Shown: positions 7,621-14,791, counted from the stretch's first letter. The stretch: DNA of 16,297 nt from Gemmatimonadales bacterium UBA2960 (GCA_002348465.1 DEBI01000086.1:971-17267); one strand, 5' to 3'. Notes: generated by a model not told the origin, from the sequence alone. Made by a program: numbers and translations.

Positions 7621-8558
7621 CAATCCCGTCTTTTAGAAGCTTCAAGCTCATGTCGAACTTGTGCCACTTGCTCAGAGACCAAACCGAAACCGAAGAGGAG
7701 GAAACCCAAAGTCGCGAGCAGCATGACGAGGTAGAGCAGAGGGCGATACCCCATAGGCGGGATATAAGCATCGAAACCGAACATCGGATGGAGAAAACGC
7801 AGGTACACCGTAACGGCACCTACGAACAGACCGAGCAAGGCGAGGACTAGCCCGGTGCCACCAAAGAGAAGAAGCGGTTTACGGGAAAAAATCAGCAGAA
7901 ACCAGACCGACACGAGGTCAAGCAGTCCCACCAAGATCCTTCGCCGTCCACCGTACTTCGCTTCCCCAGCTCTTCTAGGATGAAGGTCGATATCGATCTC
8001 AGTAACGGTCGCCCCCTGCGCATGCGCGAGCGCCACAAAAAAGCGATGCCAATCATGCCGAAGCTGAAGTCCTTCGAGGACCTCAGCCCGAAATGCCTTC
8101 ATTGAGTTAAGGTCCGATACAGGCAGATCAAAAACTAGACTAGAGAGCCGATTGTAAACCGTCGAAACCGCTTTTTTTTCATAAGGACCTGTTTTTCGTC
8201 CCGTCACGATATCCCAACCATCGTCTAAACACTCGAGGAAGCGAGGGATTTCTTCCGGTGAATACTGCAGATCCGCGTCGAAGAGAATCAGGAGACCTTC
8301 GGAAGCATGCTCCGCCGCTGTAAGTATCGCCTCGGTCTTACCTCGATTCACTCTATGTCGCACCACTTTGAATCTTTCCCAGTCCGCGGCCTCTTTCTCA
8401 GCTAGACCCGCAGTCCCGTCTGTCGAACCATCGTCAACCAACAGAACCTCGCCATCGAGCCCATATTTCAGAAAGGCAGCATGTAGCTCTCTTACCAGAT
8501 CGGGAACGACCAGCGCTTCATTGTAGGCCGGAATGATTATGGTAAAGTCTCGTCGCAT
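7620..8558 (-). CDS. GT2 glycosyltransferase with two C-terminal membrane helices (GtrB/CsbB/ArnC-like)
   Basis: The protein (312 residues from the ATG) has a GT-A domain with IIIPAYNEA at 7-15, VDDGSTDGT at 41-49, metal-binding F-DAD-LQY (D94, D96) and SDLNSMKAFR near 148-157. Two membrane helices follow, at about 227-252 and 271-295, and then a basic tail. This is the layout of enzymes that load a sugar onto undecaprenyl phosphate at the inner face of the membrane. In Bacillus, CsbB of this type works with YfhO, and a YfhO-family gene lies three genes downstream. The longer frame begins with a TTG overlapping the rpoN stop, but GGAG eight bases before the ATG at 8558 favours the shorter form. 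The gene occupies the slot where hpf often follows rpoN. The sugar is unknown. Confidence 0.9.
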   Translation of the reverse strand: MRRDFTIIIPAYNEALVVPDLVRELHAAFLKYGLDGEVLLVDDGSTDGTAGLAEKEAADWERFKVVRHRVNRGKTEAILTAAEHASEGLLILFDADLQYSPEEIPRFLECLDDGWDIVTGRKTGPYEKKAVSTVYNRLSSLVFDLPVSDLNSMKAFRAEVLEGLQLRHDWHRFFVALAHAQGATVTEIDIDLHPRRAGEAKYGGRRRILVGLLDLVSVWFLLIFSRKPLLLFGGTGLVLALLGLFVGAVTVYLRFLHPMFGFDAYIPPMGYRPLLYLVMLLATLGFLLFGFGLVSEQVAQVRHELEASKRRD

Positions 8559-8566
8559 TACGGCTG

Positions 8567-8570
8567 CTCC
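8567..8570 (-). promoter_or_regulatory. Ribosome binding site of the membrane GT2 gene
   Basis: GGAG on the minus strand lies eight bases before the ATG at 8558. It favours this start over the TTG at 8579 that overlaps the rpoN stop codon. Confidence 0.5.
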
Positions 8571-8575
8571 ATCGT

Positions 8576-10084
8576 TCAAACCCGTTTCCGCATGCGGGCT
8601 GGTAAAATATCAAGCTGGTCTCTGTACTTAGCCACTGTTCGGCGGGCTATCTTCACTCCGTCTTCTTGAAGTAAGTTCACAAGCGCCTGGTCGGTCAGCG
8701 GTTTCTTTGGGTCTTCATCCGCGACCAACGTCTTTATCTTATCCCTAACACCACGCGCGGATATATCGTCCCCACTCATAGTGGATAGGCCGGTCGAGAA
8801 AAAGTACTTGAGGGAATACACCCCACGAGGGGTTTGCACGAACTTCTTATTCGTTACCCGCGAAACAGTGGATTCGTGCATCTGAATGTGGTCGGCCACC
8901 TCCCTAAGGGTGAGCGGTTTGAGGTACTGCACTCCCCTCTCAAAGAATTCTCTCTGTCGTCCTACGATGAAAGTCATGACCTTAAGCATCGTCTGACGTC
9001 TTTGCTCGATAGCTTGGATCATCCAGTTGGCGGAGTTCAATTTGTTTGCTATGAACTCCTTGTTCTCACCCGTGAACGCTTTCTTATCCTTGGCGACTTC
9101 GCGGTAAGCTTGAGAGATTCGTAGGCGAGGCAGGCTCGTGTCGTTAGCAAACACCATGTAATCGCCATCTATGAACTCTACGATGAGATCGGGAATCACG
9201 TACTCCTCCGGAGCGGTTGAGTATTTCAATCCCGGCTTAGGATCTAGTTGACTGATGGAATCGGCGGCGTCCTGAACCTCGATAGGCTTTATGCCGAGTG
9301 TTCTGGCTATTTCGGTGATGTGGCGACTAATTAACTCCTCGAAGTGCTGGTCTACAATTCTATATTGCAGTGATGCCTCATCACCCCGACTGATTAGCTG
9401 AAGCAAGAGTGATTCACGAACGTCCCGAGCTCCGACTCCAGCAGGATCGAAGCCTTGGATCAAAGAAATCATGTTGTTTACTTCAGAGATGTTGTATTCC
9501 CGAAACACCGAGGCAATCTCCTCCAGCTCACTATGACGAGCCAGCTCGTCGCTGATCTCTTGGGCTTTGGCATATGCCGATGGTCGGACTTGGTCTAGCC
9601 ACTCGTTTAACCCCGTCAAGCATTCGTCGGGCGTACACGCCAACATCCCGTCGTCATCAATGTTTCCGATGACTTCCTCGCCCAGCCTTATCTCCCGTTC
9701 CGCGATAGGAAGCAGGGTAAGCTGCCCAAGGAGATGGTCGTGTAGATCCTGAGCCTCCACCGGTGTAGGCTCAAACACCTCTCTTGCCTCATATTGTTGG
9801 CGCTGACCACCGACCTCGAAGCCATCCAGGAGGATCTCCTCCCAGTCGACTTCGTCATCTCCCATCGGCTCATCGAGAGTATCTTCTTTGAGTTCTACCT
9901 CCTTCTCTTCGAACGCATCCTGCATTTCCAAGAAAGGATTCTCAGCCATCTGCTCTTTCAGATGCTGCTCGAGGTCCAGCAAAGGCATGTAAAGCAATTC
10001 CATCGCCTGATACAAGCGAGGGTTTATTTGCAGATCCTGCCGGAGCTGAGCGCTCTGGTACAGTTTGGCATTGAACGAACTCAT
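8576..10084 (-). CDS. rpoN: RNA polymerase sigma-54 factor
   Basis: Sigma-54 directs RNA polymerase to -24/-12 promoters and needs an ATP-driven activator. The 502-residue protein shows the full layout. A glutamine- and leucine-rich region I covers about residues 1-52 (LRQDLQINPRLYQAMELL), an acidic region II follows (55-90), then the core-binding domain, a helix-turn-helix at about 391-410 (LTLREVADHIQMHESTVSRV), and the RpoN box ARRTVAKYR at 480-488. E. coli RpoN has 477 residues; some of the extra length is between about 150 and 198, where a charged helical stretch separates NIDDDGML from the NNMISLIQGFDPAGVGARD block. The ATG at 10084 has GAGG four bases upstream. Placement next to lptB is widely conserved. 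No -24/-12 promoter was recognised in the window, so its local targets are unknown. Confidence 0.97.
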   Translation of the reverse strand: MSSFNAKLYQSAQLRQDLQINPRLYQAMELLYMPLLDLEQHLKEQMAENPFLEMQDAFEEKEVELKEDTLDEPMGDDEVDWEEILLDGFEVGGQRQQYEAREVFEPTPVEAQDLHDHLLGQLTLLPIAEREIRLGEEVIGNIDDDGMLACTPDECLTGLNEWLDQVRPSAYAKAQEISDELARHSELEEIASVFREYNISEVNNMISLIQGFDPAGVGARDVRESLLLQLISRGDEASLQYRIVDQHFEELISRHITEIARTLGIKPIEVQDAADSISQLDPKPGLKYSTAPEEYVIPDLIVEFIDGDYMVFANDTSLPRLRISQAYREVAKDKKAFTGENKEFIANKLNSANWMIQAIEQRRQTMLKVMTFIVGRQREFFERGVQYLKPLTLREVADHIQMHESTVSRVTNKKFVQTPRGVYSLKYFFSTGLSTMSGDDISARGVRDKIKTLVADEDPKKPLTDQALVNLLQEDGVKIARRTVAKYRDQLDILPARMRKRV

Positions 10085-10095
10085 CTATCCTCATC

Positions 10096-10119
10096 TCCCA
10101 CGGGATCTCTCATGTGGGA
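10096..10119 (-). other. Small inverted repeat in the rpoN leader
   Basis: TCCCAC and GTGGGA form a perfect six-base stem with a 12-base loop, in the 56-base gap between lptB and rpoN and just upstream of the rpoN ribosome binding site. It has no U-run, so it is not a standard terminator. It could tune rpoN translation or be chance. Confidence 0.25.
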
Positions 10120-10140
10120 ATCGGCCGTCACCTTCCCTTC

Positions 10141-10980
10141 TCAGTCCTCCGGACGGAGGTATCTGTCCCTCATTCGGGCAGTCAGCGCGGGTCCGAGATA
10201 GATCTCGGCGACTTCATCATTCCAGACCAGCTCGGAAACCGTCCCATTCACCCTGATCTTGCCCTCATACATGATGTAGGCACGGTCCACGATCTCCAAC
10301 GTCTGCTCGACGTTGTGATCCGATATCACCACCCCGATCCCCTTATCCTTGAGCCCGCGAACTATTTCCTGAATATCGTGGACTGCTATAGGATCAATTC
10401 CAGCAAAAGGCTCGTCCAAAAGCATAAATCTCGGTTGCTGCACTAAAGCACGCGTTATTTCGAGCCGCCTCCTTTCACCGCCGGAGAGTGAGTACGCCTT
10501 ACTCTTTCGCAATTCCGTAAGGCCTAGTTCCTCCAAGAGTTCCTCAAGACGTGCCGCCTCTACTTCCCGAGGAAGACTTAAGGTTTCGAGGATCGCCAGA
10601 ACATTATCTTCTACCGAAAGCTTCCGAAAAACAGACGGCTCCTGCGCTAGATACCCGACCCCTCGTCTCGCCCGCTGATACATTGGTGTCCTAGTCAACT
10701 CTTCTCCGTCTAAATGAACGGTACCCTCTGCCGGAGGGATGAGCCCGACCATCATATAAAAGGTGGTCGTCTTCCCTGCTCCGTTCGGACCCAGAAGGCC
10801 GACGATCTCTCCTTGGCTGACCTCGATATTAACATTTTCGACGACACAGCGATTCCGATAAATCTTTGTCAGTCCGCTCCCCCAAAGCTTACTCCTTCCT
10901 TCGAGGTCGGAAGGTGATGGAGTGACTCCACTTTGAGATTGGACCTCTGTGACTCCTGATGCTGTGTTCAGCGGATCCAA
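10141..10980 (-). CDS. lptB: LPS export ABC transporter ATP-binding protein LptB
   Basis: LptB is the cytoplasmic ATPase that, with LptF and LptG (not in this window), pulls LPS out of the inner membrane. The 279-residue protein has Walker A GPNGAGKT (64-71), the Q-loop Gln113 (YLAQE), signature LSGGE (165-169), Walker B FMLLDEP (185-191) and the switch His222 (SDHNVEQT). It is longer than E. coli LptB (241): an N-terminal extension of about 30 polar residues precedes LWGSGLTKIYRNR, and about 13 residues (ALTARMRDRYLRPED) follow the usual IYLG end. The start is TTG at 10980, overlapping the lptA-like gene by 13 bases. A perfect AGGAGG five bases upstream makes it convincing, and no ATG or GTG lies between it and the conserved domain. 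Confidence 0.95.
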   Translation of the reverse strand: MDPLNTASGVTEVQSQSGVTPSPSDLEGRSKLWGSGLTKIYRNRCVVENVNIEVSQGEIVGLLGPNGAGKTTTFYMMVGLIPPAEGTVHLDGEELTRTPMYQRARRGVGYLAQEPSVFRKLSVEDNVLAILETLSLPREVEAARLEELLEELGLTELRKSKAYSLSGGERRRLEITRALVQQPRFMLLDEPFAGIDPIAVHDIQEIVRGLKDKGIGVVISDHNVEQTLEIVDRAYIMYEGKIRVNGTVSELVWNDEVAEIYLGPALTARMRDRYLRPED

Positions 10981-12542
10981 GGGAGCCTCCTCGGTCGATT
11001 TTGTAAGGGGTACAAGAACGGCTTGTTCAATTGTAATGACTTCGATGGAGGCACATAGTCCGAAATATTTTGGGGCCCCATAAGCGAACTGTCCAACCTG
11101 GGCTGAAAAGAGGAGCTGTCTGGGACAGCCAGCGTGTCTACCTGAGCTGTATCGGGAACTGGTGCTCGTTGCAGCGGTTCTAGGTGGACACCCTCTGTTT
11201 GACCTCTGACCTGCATGGACTCTACCTGCTGCCCGCTCATCTCTATCCGGATCTCGTTGCCGACTACGTAATGGACAGCAGGTGGGTCAACACCCGGCAC
11301 TGCCAGTGAGTCGTTTGGTGGAAGCCTATAAAGAGATCGTGCATTACCTATCGCAATGATGTCTTCGACTTCAAGCCCCGGCGTTCCAGCACCGCTTCCT
11401 TGATGCGAAGCGACGCGCTCTCTCTCGGTGAAATTCACGATGACGGTGTCACCCTCCAACCAATCGGTTGTGGCGATCTCAGGTAGAAGGTCAACCGTCA
11501 GAGAGTCTGCCGCGTGTGACTCGCTCCTCGCTGATCCCGACGCGAATACCCGTTCAACACGCTGGGCCGGAGCCCGTACTTCTACCGAGTCAGCTGTAAG
11601 CACGAAATCCTCCACGACGGCCTCTGGACGCTCTCGGTCTTCCGGGTCCGCGGCGGCACGCGCTGGGTCCACGATTGGTGTCGCAACCAGCCTTTCGAGT
11701 TGATCATTTTCAAGAAATAGGAAGATTTGAGCAGAGGTTAGCAGCAATTCATCTCCCTCCAATCTGGCGTTTCGTCTAGCGTGGATGAGGTTCTCTACAG
11801 AGCCGGGTGCACTCAACGTAATTCTGCGCCCAACCAAATCGTATTTACCGCTCAGCACGCGGGCATCACCCTCCAGCACCAATCCGCTATCACCCATGTC
11901 GTACTCTGCTGAGTCTGCAAAGGCCTCCAGAGAATCTTGTTCGATGCGAACGTCACCGACGGCGGTGAAGTAATTGGCTCCAAGAAGGAAAATTTGGTCC
12001 CCTACCACGGTATAGGCATCATTCTCAGCCCCGGACTCATTTTCCTGCCGTGGTGTAAGAACTGCGACAGGGCGCACCCCGTTCTCGTCCGCCACGACCG
12101 TCATCTCTGAGACATCCCTGAAGTCTGTCTCCAGCAAGTAGACGAGGTTTCCATTCTCGATTGAGGATCCCTGAGCTTCGTCTACTATGACTAGGCTGCC
12201 CTCAGCTTGTAACCGCCCTTCGTTGGTGAAGTAGCGGGCATCATCGGCACGCAACTCTCTAGCATCCTCTTGGTAGCGAACGTTACCAATCAAATGGGAG
12301 TAACCACGGTCGGGAAATGCTTCTGCTGAATCCGCCCATATCTCAACACCCCCAGCACAGAGAAAATGGGGATTTGTGATATATGTAATGCGCAATTCTC
12401 CGACCGTTAATGCCCGAGTCAGGTCGTTGCCTGGGGCAACCGCCTCGCAGCCCTCCTGTGCCTCTGAAGGACTCGCAATGAGCCCTATCGCCATAGCTGA
12501 TACGGCAATCGCCATCCGAACGGGATCTGGGGGTAAGCGCAT
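10968..12542 (-). CDS. Long LptA/OstA-like periplasmic LPS transport protein
   Basis: LptA proteins form the beta-jellyroll bridge that carries LPS across the periplasm. This one has 524 residues, against about 185 in E. coli. A signal peptide covers about residues 1-28 (two Arg, hydrophobic core, ASPSEA before Gln29). OstA-type beta-rich units can be seen around 48-140 (EIWADSAEAFPDRGYSHLIG), 177-290 (FADSAEYDMGDSGLVLEGDARV) and 312-458 (ADSVEV, then VESMQVRGQTEGVHLEP). The last 65 residues are proline- and serine-rich and end in a basic stretch. The mature protein has only two cysteines, Cys32 and Cys62, a possible disulfide. No LptD-type C-terminal barrel is present. The start is the ATG at 12542, with a weak ribosome site and 23 bases after lptC; ATG 12515 is an alternative. 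The order lptC-this-lptB supports the role. Confidence 0.82.
   Translation of the reverse strand: MRLPPDPVRMAIAVSAMAIGLIASPSEAQEGCEAVAPGNDLTRALTVGELRITYITNPHFLCAGGVEIWADSAEAFPDRGYSHLIGNVRYQEDARELRADDARYFTNEGRLQAEGSLVIVDEAQGSSIENGNLVYLLETDFRDVSEMTVVADENGVRPVAVLTPRQENESGAENDAYTVVGDQIFLLGANYFTAVGDVRIEQDSLEAFADSAEYDMGDSGLVLEGDARVLSGKYDLVGRRITLSAPGSVENLIHARRNARLEGDELLLTSAQIFLFLENDQLERLVATPIVDPARAAADPEDRERPEAVVEDFVLTADSVEVRAPAQRVERVFASGSARSESHAADSLTVDLLPEIATTDWLEGDTVIVNFTERERVASHQGSGAGTPGLEVEDIIAIGNARSLYRLPPNDSLAVPGVDPPAVHYVVGNEIRIEMSGQQVESMQVRGQTEGVHLEPLQRAPVPDTAQVDTLAVPDSSSFQPRLDSSLMGPQNISDYVPPSKSLQLNKPFLYPLQNRPRRLPWIR
10986..10991 (-). promoter_or_regulatory. Consensus ribosome binding site driving a TTG start of lptB
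   Basis: A perfect AGGAGG on the minus strand lies five bases before the TTG at 10980, inside the last codons of the lptA-like gene. It is the strongest Shine-Dalgarno match seen in the window and fixes the N-terminal extension of LptB. Confidence 0.65.
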
Positions 12543-12565
12543 CCGTTATGCGTCGCGGTCCGAGT

Positions 12566-13123
12566 CTAAAAGACCCGTCGCGCACCACCCCTCATGTTTG
12601 CGATCGTAATATTCTCGAACGCCATGTCGGACTCGAAAGCTGTCCCAGTAGTCACCGCTCCATCGCTCATGACGCGCGTGGTGAGTGAGTCACTCCAGAT
12701 CCTCTCTAATCCCGGATCGTAAAAGATTTCAGCACTTTGGATCTGACTTGAATCCTCGTGGATCAGCAATACCACATCTCCCCGTGCAACCATCCGATTC
12801 GTCTCTTGATTCCAATCCCCAAAATCGCCGGTCACTGTGGCATTCTCATTCCCGAATTCGTCGTAGAAGACAATGGACATCTGTCTCAGCATCGCTGTCG
12901 ACGTCTCCTCATATACGTATGCCGTGTCAGCCTCCACACGACCCTCTCTGACGCCGCGCGCCGTTACAAAACTGACCATCCCGTATGCCACGTAGTCTGC
13001 TTCGAGAGCCTGCAGGTCTTGGTTTGCCACTGGAGTACCCAACTCAGACGAGCACCCTACGGCGACGAGTGCCACTGCGATCACTGTGTAACCGCGGGAT
13101 TTTGAGAACTTTCGCTTTGTCAT
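12566..13123 (-). CDS. lptC: LPS export protein LptC, probable lipoprotein
   Basis: LptC sits in the inner membrane and passes LPS from LptB2FG to LptA. The 185-residue protein (from ATG 13123) is the usual size. A basic N-terminus (KRK, KSR) is followed by a short hydrophobic stretch that ends in AVGC with Cys24, which fits a lipobox with a less common Ala at -3. E. coli LptC instead keeps a transmembrane helix. The rest is beta-rich with the LptC-type pattern: EADYVAYGMVSFVTARGVREG, then YVYEETSTAMLRQMSIVFYDEFG and the ARGDVVLL segment, ending with ENITIANMRGGARRVF. A TTG two codons earlier (13129) also works: GGGAG is four bases from the TTG and ten from the ATG, so the exact start is open. 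The gene starts the lpt block after a 208-base gap. Confidence 0.85.
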   Translation of the reverse strand: MTKRKFSKSRGYTVIAVALVAVGCSSELGTPVANQDLQALEADYVAYGMVSFVTARGVREGRVEADTAYVYEETSTAMLRQMSIVFYDEFGNENATVTGDFGDWNQETNRMVARGDVVLLIHEDSSQIQSAEIFYDPGLERIWSDSLTTRVMSDGAVTTGTAFESDMAFENITIANMRGGARRVF

Positions 13124-13331
13124 ACGCAAACTGCTCCCGATTTCATCTGATCGTGTGCTTGCAAGCCATCATAGCTACTTGTGCTCATCTCGGTACGGTG
13201 CCTCTATCTCTACCACCGCATTCTATGTCGCAGTTCATCACTTGAGTCAGGTTTCTGTCTAGCGAAACTCGTCGACGTTACTCAACTGAGAAATTTAGTA
13301 ACACCATCTACGTCAGACTGATCCTCAACGG
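13124..13331 (-). other. Intergenic gap before lptC, possible promoter region
   Basis: This is the longest gap in the window (208 bases). No coding frame or RNA gene is recognisable. On the minus strand there are two -10-like hexamers, TAGAAT (plus-strand positions 13220-13225, with a TGAC core about 18-19 bases upstream) and TATGAT (13168-13173, no good -35). A 10-base palindrome GCTTGCAAGC is at 13157-13166. No rho-independent terminator with a U-run follows kdsC. A promoter for lptC and the genes behind it is plausible but not proven. Confidence 0.35.
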
Positions 13332-13901
13332 TCAGGTAGCGCTCCGCTCTAGGACATATTTTTCGACGACCTCATCTAGCTCTCCCCGAGCCCTCAAAAG
13401 TTCGTCAGTGAACTCTCGCACCGCTCCGTGCCCACCAGCGCGGGATGATTGCCAGTCAGCAATGGACGAGATCGGTTCAGTCGCGTTCGCCACCGCAGCC
13501 TTAAGGCCGACTAAGCGCATAACCGCTAAATCCGGTATGTCATCACCAATCATCGCAACCTCGTCCCAACCTATTTCCCGCTCGTCAATGATCTTTCTAA
13601 CCACCTTAAGCTTGTGGGCGTCGGGAATCTGATAACACCCATCTATTCCGAGATCCTTTGCACGGATCGAAGTCGCTTCCGAGACCCTACCGGACACCAG
13701 CACAACACTGAGTCCAGCCCACTTCAACATTTTCAGGCCCACGCCATCCTGTATATCAAACCTCTTAAGCTCAAACGGCTCACCCTTTGCCGTGGCACCC
13801 GTATACAAGCCAGCGTCTGTGAGCACCCCGTCCACGTCGAAGATGACTAGGCGGATTCGCTCTGCAGTCTCTCTCGTTATGGAATTAGAGGTCCGTGTCA
13901 T
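13332..13901 (-). CDS. kdsC: 3-deoxy-D-manno-octulosonate 8-phosphate phosphatase (HAD family)
   Basis: KdsC removes the phosphate from Kdo-8-phosphate in the cytoplasm, giving Kdo for the LPS core. The 189-residue protein has the C0-type HAD motifs: D22 and D24 in FDVDGVLTD, S70 in VSGR, K97 in DAHK, and D120/D121 with D124 in GDDIPDLAVM, then the C-terminal AGGHGAVREFTDELL typical of KdsC. The length is normal and there is no cap domain, as expected for a tetrameric KdsC. A longer frame starts at 13940, but that codon is TTG and lies inside kdsA. The ATG at 13901 leaves a 16-base gap after the kdsA stop and has a weak GGAA close upstream. It directly follows the gene that makes its substrate. 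Confidence 0.93.
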   Translation of the reverse strand: MTRTSNSITRETAERIRLVIFDVDGVLTDAGLYTGATAKGEPFELKRFDIQDGVGLKMLKWAGLSVVLVSGRVSEATSIRAKDLGIDGCYQIPDAHKLKVVRKIIDEREIGWDEVAMIGDDIPDLAVMRLVGLKAAVANATEPISSIADWQSSRAGGHGAVREFTDELLRARGELDEVVEKYVLERSAT

Positions 13902-13917
13902 ATTTCCAGGCTCGAAG

Positions 13918-14715
13918 CTATGAACCGAGGCTCCCCTCAATCGCGGTTCGGACTGCGAGGATCTGTTCTACGAGATCGGGAAGTTCGTGTAGTGGGAGCA
14001 TGTTAGTCCCGTCAGAGGGTGCCTCTGAAGGCTGGGGATGGGTCTCCAAAAAGATGCCATCACATCCAGCTGCGACAGCCGCCCGGGCGAGAGCTGTAAT
14101 GTGGTGCGGATCCCCTCCGGTCGCCCCACCAATTGCTCCGGCACGCTGTATCGAGTGAGTCGCGTCGAACAGCACCACGGCTCCTGTAGCCTTTCTAAGC
14201 CGCGCAAAGGATCGCATGTCCACTACCAAGTCACCGTAACCGTGCGCGGTACCTCGCTCTGTGACAGCGCAGATAGAGCCACCCGCGGTCCGGACCTTAT
14301 GCACCGCAGCCCCCATCTCTTCGGGTGCCACCCATTGCCCCTTCTTTACATTTACAGCGCAACCCGTCTGTCCGGCAGCAGTTAGTAAATCAGTCTGTCG
14401 GCAAAGGAACGCGGGAATCTGTAGAACGTCGACCACCTCCGCCGCGGGTGCCGCTTGATGCGGTTCATGAATGTCGGTGAGGAGTCGGAGCCCCGTCTCC
14501 TCGCGCACAGCAAAGAGGCGTTCTAGACCCTTTGAGAGCCCTGGGCCTCTCGGTGCTTCTAGGTGCGTCCGATTCGCCTTGTCGAAGGACCCCTTGAAGA
14601 TTATCGGAAGGCCGGTGCTGCAAGACAGTTCTGCGAGAGCACTCGCGATTTCCAGATTGAGGCCATCATCCTCCAGTGTGCACGGGCCGGCAATCAGGCT
14701 GAATTCCTTGAGCAT
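13918..14715 (-). CDS. kdsA: 3-deoxy-8-phosphooctulonate synthase, metal-dependent class
   Basis: KdsA condenses phosphoenolpyruvate with arabinose-5-phosphate to Kdo-8-phosphate. The 265-residue TIM-barrel protein is near full family length. The N-terminal AGPC places Cys12 where metal-dependent enzymes such as that of Aquifex aeolicus have Cys11, and the other three metal ligands line up: H187 (DATHS), E224 (LETHP) and D235 (PSDG). Other family blocks are FKGSFDKANRT (40-50), QIPAFLCRQTD (99-109), VNVKKGQW (121-128) and TERGT (152-156). The E. coli enzyme has Asn instead of this Cys and needs no metal. The ATG at 14715 follows a 76-base gap after pyrG, with a GGGGTG stretch upstream as a likely ribosome site. 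kdsD, often found beside it, is not between kdsA and kdsC. Confidence 0.96.
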   Translation of the reverse strand: MLKEFSLIAGPCTLEDDGLNLEIASALAELSCSTGLPIIFKGSFDKANRTHLEAPRGPGLSKGLERLFAVREETGLRLLTDIHEPHQAAPAAEVVDVLQIPAFLCRQTDLLTAAGQTGCAVNVKKGQWVAPEEMGAAVHKVRTAGGSICAVTERGTAHGYGDLVVDMRSFARLRKATGAVVLFDATHSIQRAGAIGGATGGDPHHITALARAAVAAGCDGIFLETHPQPSEAPSDGTNMLPLHELPDLVEQILAVRTAIEGSLGS

Positions 14716-14791
14716 ATCAGGTCACCCCCCGGAATCGTGCCTTGCTCAACAAATGAGGCTTCGCGTGAGCATTCGGATCGATGGGAACTTC

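Noticed and set aside
9794..10201. Plus-strand 135-codon frame antisense to the rpoN start
   Set aside because: It covers the conserved region I of RpoN on the other strand and the lptB-rpoN junction; it looks like a shadow frame.
13130..13331. Sigma-54 type -24/-12 promoter upstream of lptC
   Set aside because: A GGCAC is present on the minus strand, but no TTGC follows at the right distance.
13902..13940. Longer N-terminus for KdsC
   Set aside because: The first codon is TTG inside kdsA and the extra 13 residues are not part of the family; the ATG at 13901 fits better.
14716..14791. Terminator between pyrG and kdsA
   Set aside because: Only stems of four to five bases with loose loops can be drawn and no U-run follows, so read-through is more likely.
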